DNA from: Flectonema sp. DT1601
Taxonomy: Eukaryota; Euglenozoa; Diplonemea; Diplonemida; Diplonemidae
Direction: 5' to 3'
NCBI GenBank assembly: GCA_964019425.1
Contig: OZ025827.1
Coordinates: 1-64,000 of the forward strand
Length of the DNA stretch: 64,000 nucleotides
This document shows positions 19,524-29,439 of the stretch, in pieces (within the stretch, counting starts at the first letter, position 1; every line of letters begins with the position of its first letter). The position numbers and the translations under genes were made by a program. The notes beneath the pieces are model-generated. The model saw only the letters and a program-made list of their open reading frames with translations, ran no database searches and had not been told where the DNA came from.

Positions 19524-21989
19524 TTATAACTCCAGGCGTGTTACAGGTTGGACATTATCAAATTGAACATCATCACAATCCCCATAATCACTTTCATTAA
19601 ACTTACAGTGAAGCAGGTTGTACTTCATATTAATAAATGAAGGATCTGGTTGGCTACTTACTTCATAAGAATGTTGATATAATAAAGGCATTGTGTTTTC
19701 ACTCACTGAAGTACAGCTAAGAGTTTCGTTTTGAAAGTGAGGAGCATCGCTGTGTGATTCTCGAATGAGTAATCTCTTGTAACCAGATCTCACATCTACG
19801 ACGTATTGAAGACAGTCATAAGTGCAGCGTAAAAGAACTAAACTGACACTGGCAGACATTAAGTTTGTGCTTATTGAGTCAGCCCAATTATTGCTGTCAC
19901 CATAACCATGAATAGAAACAAGTTCCAACAACAATGCGGAACTAATTAAAAAGTTTGTCAGCACATGTAGATGAGTTAGTAAGGGGGCGATGTAAACTTT
20001 AAGTCTCCATACGTAAATTAATTGAACGATCGTCGCAATGAATAAAATAGAAATCCGAATAGTGCAATGCCACACATTGTTCGTTGATATCCATGCTGCT
20101 CCCACCAGCAGTGGGATTGGACCGTATTCGATGGCGATGTAGTTACCACGTAAGTGTTTTATATGGCAATAAATATCAAAACCGGTTCCTCTTTTTTCCA
20201 CGTAGTGTGAACCCTCATCAGATTCCCAAGCACCACATCCAAGAGCGTAGGCTACGAATGGTGTGAAATGCTCTTTTGAACGTACTCGATATGTGCACTT
20301 TTTGTGATCACATCTGAATTTCGTCATCACGATAGCTATAAAAATAATAGAAAACAACATCCCCATCGTTCCAGTAAGCTTCATAGCTGGTGTGTGTGAA
20401 TATATCAACAGCAAACCAGAATATTGCAAGATTGACGGGAATAAAATTAACGAGATTGGAATCAACACACCAGGATACCTCATCGACAGAGTAATGTCTT
20501 TTTTTGGATTTCTTAGCATAATAATAGAATATAAAAATGCATATGAGAATAGGCACAATGAAATATTCCCAATCACGGCACCAGCCCAGTAGTTTCCTTC
20601 TATTGCGAAGATCAGTGGGTGAATTACAAATGGAAGGCGGTCTGAGGAGATACCATCAGAGCATTTCATTTGATTAGCGACAAGCATTGTTTTTGATAGA
20701 GTTCCCCCAACTCCAGATCCTGCAATAAGAGAACCAACAGATGCGGTAAAAGCGACCCCACCTCCAGTGTCACCCGTACCAAAGGAATCCACAGCTGGAG
20801 TAACTGCAGTTGGTACTGCGGTAAGAACAGCCGTCGGTATGGTTGTTGGAGTTGCAGTAGAAATAGCTGTTGGCACCGCAGCAGGTACAGCTGTTGGTAC
20901 GGCCGTTGGCACCGCGGTCAGCAACCCAGCAGGCATGGCGGTGGGAACGGCTGTCGGAACTGTGGTAGGAACAGCTGTGGGTGCTGTAGTTGGCACTGCA
21001 GTAGGTGCAGTCGTTGGCATTTCAGTAGCAGGAACGGCTGTTGGTGACGTGTAGAGCGTACACCTACCAGTTGATTTCTTGAAGGTGTAAATATAGTCTG
21101 AGACTGCAATAATTTCATCAGCATCATTCGCTACGGTATCGACGATTCCACCGTCGAAGACTTGAAGAGTGGCGCCGATACCATAAGCTACTCCTGGAGT
21201 GTCTCCATGTTGACAGGTTATGTCTGACATATTACCAGGGCTAGCATTTATTTGGTCGGGCCACAAAGCAATCAATGCACCGAAGAAATCATTGTTTCCC
21301 ACGGCAGAGATATATCCGTTACAGGCAACAATGCGTGTGAGCTTGTTTGTGCCGCGATAACGTATTTGGGCGGACATTCTGCTTGTTAATTGGACGATAT
21401 CTAGAGCACTGGTGGTTGAGTATTTATAAAGGAAAAATATCTCTCCAGTAGACTCATCTACAGAAATCGATATGATGTCCTCTAGAGTTCTTAAGTAACT
21501 TACGGAGCTGTCTACAGTTCCCATGGCAATGTCTGCCATTTCGAAGTATATTATCCCGTCGTTTTGACATGCGCCATAGACAGTAGTTCCACTAGCAGCG
21601 AGATCAACACAATTGCCATTGTATACAAATGACAACGCATTCGCAATGTCAAGTGCACCACCACCAATAATGGGAATTACATGCAGCTTACCAAGTTCAG
21701 CAGCAACCAAATAAGGTGTTCCTCCGATAGTTATTGAAGTAGCTGTAATAATAGCGTTTGAAGTGTAACTCTCTGTTGAAACCGTTGAGCACTGAGTAGT
21801 TTTAGGATCAAACTGACTGATTTGAGTATCGAAAAATACGTACACCCACTTGTCATAAACAGCCGCTGTTCTTAATGCAGAAGTGTATGTAGCAGTGTGT
21901 ATAGAAACTGTTTTGTAGCATGTTGCCACTTGCACCACAGTCAGCAGGATGAAAAACGCCCCCACATGCCAAAAGGTACTTGCCGCCAT
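19524..21989 (-). CDS. surface protein with Pro/Thr/Ala stalk and about seven TM segments
   Basis: An 821-residue protein. A signal peptide is clear at the N-terminus (WHVGAFFILLTVVQVATC). Residues 25-315 are a beta-rich extracellular domain whose spaced strands suggest a propeller, with several Cys. A low-complexity stalk (about 315-390) repeats TAVPTA/TTVPTA. Hydrophobic segments follow from about residue 465 to 745, about seven in all, including PLIFAIEGNYWAGAVIG, ISLILFPSIL and MGMLFSIIFIAIVM. The tail is cytoplasmic and Ser-rich. The architecture suggests an adhesion or sensory receptor. The TM region loosely recalls large surface families of kinetoplastids, but I cannot prove kinship. 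The stop is TAA. Confidence 0.8.
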   Translation of the reverse strand: MAASTFWHVGAFFILLTVVQVATCYKTVSIHTATYTSALRTAAVYDKWVYVFFDTQISQFDPKTTQCSTVSTESYTSNAIITATSITIGGTPYLVAAELGKLHVIPIIGGGALDIANALSFVYNGNCVDLAASGTTVYGACQNDGIIYFEMADIAMGTVDSSVSYLRTLEDIISISVDESTGEIFFLYKYSTTSALDIVQLTSRMSAQIRYRGTNKLTRIVACNGYISAVGNNDFFGALIALWPDQINASPGNMSDITCQHGDTPGVAYGIGATLQVFDGGIVDTVANDADEIIAVSDYIYTFKKSTGRCTLYTSPTAVPATEMPTTAPTAVPTTAPTAVPTTVPTAVPTAMPAGLLTAVPTAVPTAVPAAVPTAISTATPTTIPTAVLTAVPTAVTPAVDSFGTGDTGGGVAFTASVGSLIAGSGVGGTLSKTMLVANQMKCSDGISSDRLPFVIHPLIFAIEGNYWAGAVIGNISLCLFSYAFLYSIIMLRNPKKDITLSMRYPGVLIPISLILFPSILQYSGLLLIYSHTPAMKLTGTMGMLFSIIFIAIVMTKFRCDHKKCTYRVRSKEHFTPFVAYALGCGAWESDEGSHYVEKRGTGFDIYCHIKHLRGNYIAIEYGPIPLLVGAAWISTNNVWHCTIRISILFIATIVQLIYVWRLKVYIAPLLTHLHVLTNFLISSALLLELVSIHGYGDSNNWADSISTNLMSASVSLVLLRCTYDCLQYVVDVRSGYKRLLIRESHSDAPHFQNETLSCTSVSENTMPLLYQHSYEVSSQPDPSFINMKYNLLHCKFNESDYGDCDDVQFDNVQPVTRLEL

Positions 21990-22212
21990 ACTGTGTGGTA
22001 ACTATCAAATAACTTCGTCAATCAATTCCACTCTGATGATCTTGTCAATTGAAACTTCTGCATATTATGATAACTGATACAACGATAAGAATAAGAGTAC
22101 CCATGTCTTCAACAGAGTTAGAAACATTGGGTGTAGACTCCCAATAATCACTACTGGGAATCAGTTGTGTAGTACAAATGAATAAAATACCCAAAATACC
22201 CAAAATAAAATA

Positions 22213-22584
22213 CCCAGCACCGCGTTGGATCTCCTCCTCGGACTCCCACGGCGTTAACGTTGTCCAGAACATGATTTAGGTTTAGAACTTTTCGATACGG
22301 CTGCCTGTGGAAATAAAAAGATAATTACAACAATACACCAATCACTCGTTCTCAGGGTCTCAATAAAACAAAACACATTATTCCCCCCAACCACCCCCTC
22401 CTCCCTGCTGCTCTCCAGCTTGTGGCTTTCATTAAATTTCCTGAACCTGTAGAATACAATAATCTGAACAACATCAACAAACGTTTTGAGACACATCAAT
22501 TATTAGGGAAGTGGAATCCTTTTTTTGTATTTTTTTTTATTTTATTTTCACAGGGAGGTTCCCCTGCTATTTATTTATTTATTT
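22213..22584 (-). repeat. ~370-bp direct repeat, copy 1
   Basis: Nearly identical to 25674-26046 (one G/A change and small T-run length differences). It carries a short frame beginning MFWTTLTPWESEEE on the minus strand and ends in the CACAGGGAGGTTCCCCTGCTA block. The two copies are 3,461 bases apart in the same direction and enclose the hAT remnant. Confidence 0.9.
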
Positions 22585-22619
22585 TGTTTATTATTATTAT
22601 TCATACTTGTACCCCTTTA

Positions 22620-22790
22620 AAGGGGGCAAAATAAAGGGGAAATAAAGGGCTTTTAATCCAAATAAAGGGCTTTTTTTCCTTTTTTTCCAAAATAAAGGGG
22701 AAATAAAGGGGAAATAAGCGGAATAAAGGGGGGTGGGAAAGCCCCTTTATTTCCGCTTTATTTATTAAATCCCAAGGCACCCACCACGCT
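22620..22790. repeat. AAATAAAGGGG-rich low-complexity palindrome
   Basis: Several AATAAAGGG(G) units precede an inverted set (CCCCTTTATTTCCGCTTTATT), giving a potential hairpin centred near 22740. Confidence 0.7.
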
Positions 22791-22802
22791 GCGTCATCCT
22801 AA

Positions 22803-23420
22803 GCCGGAAAGGAAAATTACTCGAAAGTCGGGGCAGTTCGAACGTCAGCATTCACATCAGCAAGCAACCAGTCCTGAGTACTTAAAGAACCCAACCATTA
22901 CGTGTATCAGTCACAGTCACACTTAGTATAGTACAGAGGACACGGATCTGCTATGCGGGGAAGTGACTTGAACTCGTTCAACTAATTAATGTGTGTAGAT
23001 ATAAGCGCCGCGAATTGACGGGTCTGAAGTTATGCTTTCCGAAGAGAGCAACCACCCACGCGAATGTTATTTTGACGCTATAACCTGTGACTTTCAACAC
23101 GTAACAACCAGGGATAATGCTCAGTAAGGCCGCCGTCACCGTGAAGCTGCTACGAATAACCCAACAAACTAGCAATTCCTCCAACTTTTTTCGTCAGTCG
23201 GGATTGTTACACGCCGGAAAAGGAAACTACTCGAAAGTCGGGGCAGTTCGAACGTCAGCATTCACATTAGCAAGCAACCAGTCTTGAGAACCCAACCATT
23301 ACGTGCATCAGCCACAGTTAACCTGTAACTTTCAACATGTAACAACCAGGGATAATTCTCAATAAGGCCGCCGCACCGTGAAGCTGCTACGAACATAACC
23401 CAACAAACTAGCAATTCCAC
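22803..23420. repeat. imperfect tandem duplication
   Basis: 22803-22937 is repeated at 23212-23316 and 23080-23179 at 23317-23418, both starting at GCCGGAAA. The middle part of the first copy (22938-23079) is missing from the second, and the second has a small internal deletion. No coding potential is evident. It may be non-coding sequence of the neighbouring hAT element. Confidence 0.8.
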
Positions 23421-23654
23421 TCACTTCGAACACACTCAGCCAGAGAGCTTGCCAACAGAACAGAACGCAAGGTTACTTTCGGGTCCAATCTTCGCCGCGA
23501 GCCTGGTGTCTTGTGCTGGGCCGGGTTTCCAGAGGGCCTCACCATGCACACAAACTCCTGGATGGGACGATCGAGGGAATCAACCAAGCCGAGAACTGAA
23601 CCGGAAGGATAGGCTTACAAGACTAACCTGAAGTAAACTTCAGAGCTTCGCTTT

Positions 23655-23744
23655 CCAGCATGCCGAAACAGAGCCATGGAAGGGCACCACACATGGACTC
23701 TGTTCCAGCATGCCGGAACAGAGCCATGGAAGGCACCACACATT
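23655..23744. repeat. two ~41-bp direct repeats
   Basis: CCAGCATGCCG-AACAGAGCC... occurs at 23655-23696 and 23705-23744 with one-base differences. Confidence 0.85.
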
Positions 23745-23991
23745 CGTAAGAAGGGAGTCCTACCGGAACGGACCACGCATCTGATTCTACTGGTTAAAGC
23801 AACTCCGAAAGAATGTATTCTCCATGATTTCAGACATGTAACTTTTGGATATCATGCTCCTGTCTAATTGTTCCCACATAAGCTTTTGTCTTGAGAGATT
23901 GAAAATAAAGTTTGTAGTAATAGCCTAAAGAGAAATAATAAATTTTCTTTTCTTTTGTTATCTGGATGAAGAAAATAGTGGGGTTACTGTA

Positions 23992-25647
23992 CTAAGTGGG
24001 CAGCGGAAGTTCGTCACGTAAACGCAAAACTAAAAGGTGCCTAAATGCACACGAACGACCAGTGGAATGGCCAATCATAAAAAGTAACAGGAGAGGAATA
24101 AAAAGACGATGACATCTCTCTGTGTCTGAATCATCACAGTCAGCTTCCCCGTCTGAAGCCCAGTCGAGCTCGTCAACATCGTCAGACCCAACAACGTTGG
24201 TGATGTCTTTGTTGATGAAAAGCTGAGTTCTCATCCCCAAAGACTGGGTCGTCAGGCGTTTCCGGCGCTTGTTTGACAGAATAAGTTCCATGTTACTGAA
24301 ACAGCTGTCTACCCCGGTCACAACCGGTGTGATGCTCGTGATCGTGAGCGCGCTCTTTTTCAGAGCGGGGTACGCCTCGTCCGAGTTCTTCCAGAACGAG
24401 AAACAGGAACCGCTGACTGCCGTACTCACGTCCGTGTCAGTAACCCAGGTACGGTACTCGGTAGCGGATGATTCATCGAAAATAGTTGGAAATGCTGAGA
24501 GCAGCATTTCAACCGAGGAGTCAACGTTTCCCTTCTTGAGCCTCGCAACTGCTGGGTGTAGGAGTCTCGCAGCAGTGTATATTGCTGCGTGGTCAGCCTC
24601 GTATGCCTGCTGCAGGGAACTGGCCAACTCAGGGCACTTCTCCTTCACCTTTGCGAGCACACCTGTCACACGGAAATGCAACATCTCAACGACTGACTTC
24701 TTCCTGGTGAGATCTGCCACTTCATCGATGAAGTGTGCGATGGGCTCCAGAATTTCCTTTGCCTGTGCTGCTTCGTTCCACACCGCATCCCGTCTGTCAT
24801 TCGCAGCCTTCCTTGCTTCCACCGTGGCATCGACTCCTGGCGAGAATATCCGCAAGAGTCCCTTCACGCTCTCGCAGGTGGTGCTCCCGAATCGTTCAGA
24901 TTCTTGCTGGACGAATCCAACAATGCTGTGTCTCTTGAGGCAGAGATGGCTGAGCAACCTGAATTGGCTCGTCCACCTTGTCCCGCCTGACGACACCATT
25001 GCAGCTGGTGGTTCAGGTTTTCCTGCACTTCCTTGCCCAGCAAGCCGCAGTTCTCCGATGACGGACCCGATGTGACTCTGGGTTGGTTCCGGCTTGTCGA
25101 CTCCCCTCAAGACATCTGCGTAACGTGTCCAGACCTCAGCCAGACCATCTTCTACTTCAGACTGCGAGAAAAGGTCGAAGCTTTCCCGCAGGGCAAGCAG
25201 AGCTTCGATGACATCGCTGTCATGCCCAACCTGCTCCTTCTCCGCTGTCTTCTTTTGGAAGGCAAGGTACCTTCCTTCTCGTGTCGGGGCGTTGAACATC
25301 ATGTTCTTGCAAAACATGAGAACAACATGCAACTTCCGAAAGTTGTCCTTGATAAATGTTTTCACAACGGTTGCTGTTGTTGGTATGTCGAAGTCAGCCC
25401 CTGCTGCGTTGGTCGAGACAACGTCAGTGGTGGTAGTGGCGGCTGCTGCTGTTGATGCTGTAGCTGTTGATGTTCTTCTTGTTCTTGTGGTAGTAGTAGT
25501 GGCTGCACCAACGATGGCTGCTCTTCCTGCTGCTCCCGATCTTCCGAAACACGAATCGCGTCCTTCACTCCCCGAAGCAAGTCCCTTCGTTCCCTCTCCT
25601 GAGACTCTCTCCGTCTCTGATGCTCCCTTCTGGGAGAGGCACCGCGC
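23992..25647 (-). mobile_element. hAT-family DNA transposase remnant
   Basis: The frame is open from 25647 to TAG at 23992 without a usable early ATG. Its N-terminal 100 codons are Thr/Ala low complexity. The rest shows hAT features: an SGGTRWTSQFRLLSHL stretch (the R-W motif of the catalytic core), a helical insertion region, and a C-terminal dimerisation-type segment (LTITSITPVVTGVDSCFSNM, then KRRKRLTTQS). The N-terminal BED finger and first catalytic Asp region are not visible. A parallel frame at 25362-25733 begins MFWTTLTPWESEEE and may be an original first exon. I found no clear terminal inverted repeats. It is most likely a dead or domesticated fragment. Confidence 0.7.
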
Positions 25648-25673
25648 TTACTGGTGCCCCTCCCACTCTCAAT

Positions 25674-26046
25674 CCCAGCACCGCGTTGGATCTCCTCCTC
25701 GGACTCCCACGGCGTTAACGTTGTCCAGAACATGATTTAGGTTTAGAACTTTTCGATACGGCTGCCTGTGGAAATAAAAAGATAATTACAACAATACACC
25801 AATCACTCGTTCTCAGGGTCTCAATAAAACAAAACACATTATTCCCCCCAACCACCCCCTCCTCCCTGCTGCTCTCCAGCTTGTGGCTTTCATTAAATTT
25901 CCTGAACCTGTAGAATACAATAATCTGAACAACATCAACAAACGTTTTGAGACACATCAATTATTAGGGAAGTAGAATCCTTTTTTTGTATTTTTTTTTT
26001 ATTTTATTTTCACAGGGAGGTTCCCCTGCTATTTTATTTTATTTTT
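25674..26046 (-). repeat. ~370-bp direct repeat, copy 2
   Basis: Copy of 22213-22584. A diverged partial relative is split over 27774-27806 and 27841-27935. Confidence 0.9.
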
Positions 26047-26049
26047 TTG

Positions 26050-26082
<33 letters not shown>

Positions 26083-26915
26083 TTTTTTTGGTTGTTTTTT
26101 TTTATTTATGTATTTGTTTGTTTTTTTTGATTAGCGGGGAGTGGAACCCCTTTTTTGATTTTTTATTTTATTTTTTTGAAGATTACACAGGGAAGTTTCC
26201 CTCATGTTACTTACTTTATTTTTATTTTTTTTTTATTTTTTTTTAAGAAAAACACTTTTTTCCTTGCCTCATTGCCATCACTTCACTTCCTTCTTTATCC
26301 TGTACTCGAAAAGAGAAAAACGAGGATAAACGTTGAAGGAAAAAAGAGATGGAATTAAAATAAAAATAAAAATAAAAAGGACCCAACACACTTTCACAGA
26401 TTCAGATATTCTTTTGGAAACTAAAAATTGCAATGCTTCAACTGGGGAAGTTGGTGTAATGATAATGTAAGGCTACAATTAAAAAACAAAAGGAAGGGTA
26501 TTGCTGAAGAAGATTAAAAATGAAGGAGTTGGTTGTATGCACCCGAAGCTGTCCAAGAAAGGCACATCAACGGTAAAATAAACAAAAAAAGAAAACACTT
26601 TTACAACGATCTCTATCTTCAACGGAGATCACTCAAAAACACATTTTACTTCTCAAAAACTAACAATCAAATATTCGATATAAACTGAACTGATGAAAAT
26701 ATAAAAAAAACTAAAAAAACAAAAAAAAACAGAAATCAAAACAAGGACATTAGCCTAAAAAAAGGATTAATCGCCTCTCCTTCATCCACTCCGAAAACAG
26801 AGGAAACGAAGAACGAGAAGCCAGATGGTGATTTCCCTCCAACCTAACACTTCAACATACATGAGAAGACATGAGGAAGAAGAAGACAGGAAGGAGAGAG
26901 AGCATGTGTTTTTGT
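26047..26915. other. T-rich then A-rich low-complexity spacer
   Basis: Poly-T with ATT trinucleotide runs (26055-26085) and a GCGGGGAGTGGAACCCC hairpin-like block at 26138-26152, followed by ordinary AT-rich DNA. No gene seen. Confidence 0.6.
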
Positions 26916-26918
26916 GGG

Positions 26919-27564
26919 TTGTGTTGTGTTGTGTTGTGTTGTGTTGTGTTGTGTTGTGTTGTGTTGTGTTGTGTTGTGTTGTGTTGTGTTGTGTTGTGTT
27001 GTGTTGTGTTGTGTTGTGTTGTGTTGTGTTGTGTTGTGTTGTGTTGTGTTGTGTTGTGTTGTGTTGTGTTGTGTTGTGTTGTGTTGTGTTGTGTTGTGTT
27101 GTGTTGTGTTGTGTTGTGTTGTGTTGTGTTGTGTTGTGTTGTGTTGTGTTGTGTTGTGTTGTGTTGTGTTGTGTTGTGTTGTGTTGTGTTGTGTTGTGTT
27201 GTGTTGTGTTGTGTTGTGTTGTGTTGTGTTGTGTTGTGTTGTGTTGTGTTGTGTTGTGTTGTGTTGTGTTGTGTTGTGTTGTGTTGTGTTGTGTTGTGTT
27301 GTGTTGTGTTGTGTTGTGTTGTGTTGTGTTGTGTTGTGTTGTGTTGTGTTGTGTTGTGTTGTGTTGTGTTGTGTTGTGTTGTGTTGTGTTGTGTTGTGTT
27401 GTGTTGTGTTGTGTTGTGTTGTGTTGTGTTGTGTTGTGTTGTGTTGTGTTGTGTTGTGTTGTGTTGTGTTGTGTTGTGTTGTGTTGTGTTGTGTTGTGTT
27501 GTGTTGTGTTGTGTTGTGTTGTGTTGTGTTGTGTTGTGTTGTGTTGTGTTGTGTTGTGTTGTGT
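26919..27564 (+). repeat. (GTGTT)n microsatellite, about 129 copies
   Basis: Perfect pentanucleotide array of about 646 bases. The frames that run through it are artefacts of the unit lacking stops. Confidence 0.98.
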
Positions 27565-27840
27565 ACTACAATGTTAACAATAACAACAACAAACTACAAG
27601 AAGAAAAATAAAATATTTAAATTACAGACAATATTAAATTAAAGAAACCGAACATTTCGGATCGATCTTCTTTTGTTGTTGTTGTTGTTCCTGTGAAGCG
27701 AAAATAAGAGAAGAACAAACGTGCGAGACAAATGTTTGCGGGAGAGCAGAACTCCACTTTATTATTCTTTTTTTTACTTTCACAGGGAGGTTCCCCTGCT
27801 ACTTATAATTTGTTATTTTGTTTGTTTGTTTTTCTTTTTA

Positions 27841-27935
27841 TTAGCGGGGCACCGCGGTGAGTCTCATTGGAGTCAGACTCCCACACGTCGTCCAGAACAT
27901 GATTGGTTTAGAACCTTTCGATACGGCTGCCTGTG
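27841..27935 (-). repeat. diverged third copy of the hAT-flanking repeat
   Basis: Shares GTCCAGAACATGATT, the CTTTCGATACGGCTGCCTGTG block and an MFWTT start with the copies at 22213 and 25674, and differs elsewhere. Confidence 0.75.
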
Positions 27936-27947
27936 TAAAAAGGAAAA

Positions 27948-28196
27948 GAAATAACAACAACACACCACACCACAGACACCAGAAATAACAACAACACACC
28001 ACACCACAGACACCAGAAATAACAACAACACACCACACCACAGACACCAGAAATAACAACAACACACCACACCACAGACACCAGAAATAACAACAACACA
28101 CCACACCACAGACACCAGAAATAACAACAACACACCACACCACAGACACCAGAAATAACAACAACACACCACACCACAGACACCAGAAATAACAAT
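27948..28196. repeat. 34-bp minisatellite, about 7 copies
   Basis: The unit begins AAATAACAACAACACACCAC and ends GACACCAG. Copies are essentially identical. It starts right at the end of the preceding diverged repeat copy. Confidence 0.95.
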
Positions 28197-28988
28197 TTAT
28201 TCAAACCCAAACCGACTTTCCGATCATGCATCCCGGGGGAGCATAAACATTAACGATGTCAATCTTTCCACCTGTTGCCCCTCACGACCTCCCGCAAACC
28301 CGCAAACTGGGGGGCTGCTGTGGGATTTTTTATATTATTACCAGTATTGGGGATTTTTTGGGTTCCAAGGAAATTGGGGGCTTTTTTAGTTTTGGGAGTG
28401 TGGGGGAATGGTGAAAAAAATAAAAAATCTTTTCTGTCAGCTTTCTTTATAATACTACCATATGTGCCATATGCCCATATAAAAAAAATTAAAAAAAAAT
28501 TTACAACGGAGAAAAATAAAGTTTTGGGGGCAACAGAGAATTTTCCTAAAAGAAATTGTTAGATAATATTGTTAGTTCGTAAGAGGAGTAAACACAGCCA
28601 CCACAGAAGCTATTGCACACTTACTTCGTCCGTTCGATTCCATCTCCACTACAATTCACCCGGTTGTCCAAGCAATATACTGTAACTATAAATATCATGG
28701 TGTATAAAAAGTCTCCAAATCGCCAAAAAATGGCCAAATCCACCATCTTTATTATATCCAAAGTATTTTTAGTACAATTATTCACAAAAAACACTTAGCA
28801 AAATTCGGATTACAGAAAAAAAAAATTTTTTTTTTTTGACCTTTTTTTTTTGACTTTCTGATACTAATTATCGACATTTGAACTGGTCAAAGTTCTACAG
28901 GCTGGTCTTGTGTGCCAAGGCTGTTAGGATTAGTCTCGGTCCAGAATCGAAACGATTGTTGCCTCGTCCGTAGAAGTGCATTCACTTC

Positions 28989-29433
28989 TTACCAACCTGG
29001 TGGGGGCTTGATAACTATGTCTTGAATGTTGAGGTTGCTTCCAGATACATAAGCGTGGTTCATATTTAGAGCCCAGAAAAGGACAACATATCCACAAATA
29101 ACGTTGTTGGTAGCTGGTTGCACACCAGTCTTAATAAATGAGATGTCAAAATTACTAAAAGCAAAACGGAGTGCAGCTTTGGTAGTGCTGGTGATGCAGT
29201 CTAGACGAGGATCAACTACAACTAAGGAGTTCCCTTCCCCAATAGTTGTAACAGCCAGTAGCCAGTGTGACCCACCGAGGTATGAGGTGCGGTATTAAGA
29301 AACATGAACTCATGTTCACAACTACGGACTTCAGGAGGGCAAGCCAGGTCTAGAGGAAAGCAACCACGGAACCTAATGGGCTCCCTGTTACACATGAACT
29401 TGAATACGTAAGAGAGATCACTTAGTGTGATTG
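28989..29433 (-). pseudogene. Ulp1/C48-type cysteine protease fragment, broken
   Basis: The minus strand encodes the end of an Ulp1-like (C48) protease core: GGSHWLLAV with the catalytic-type His, VVVDPRLD with an Asp, and ATNNVICGYVVLFWA in the place of the Cys box. An upstream segment with four Cys precedes it. The fragment looks broken in about one place and lacks the rest of a gene. Such proteases occur both in host SUMO pathways and in several mobile elements, so its origin is open. Confidence 0.45.
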
Positions 29434-29439
29434 CCTACA

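Noticed and set aside
26825-27642. ORFs of CVVL repeats
   Set aside because: Artefact of the GTGTT microsatellite.
27948-28196. CRISPR-like array
   Set aside because: The 34-bp units are contiguous with no spacers. It is a minisatellite in a eukaryotic context.
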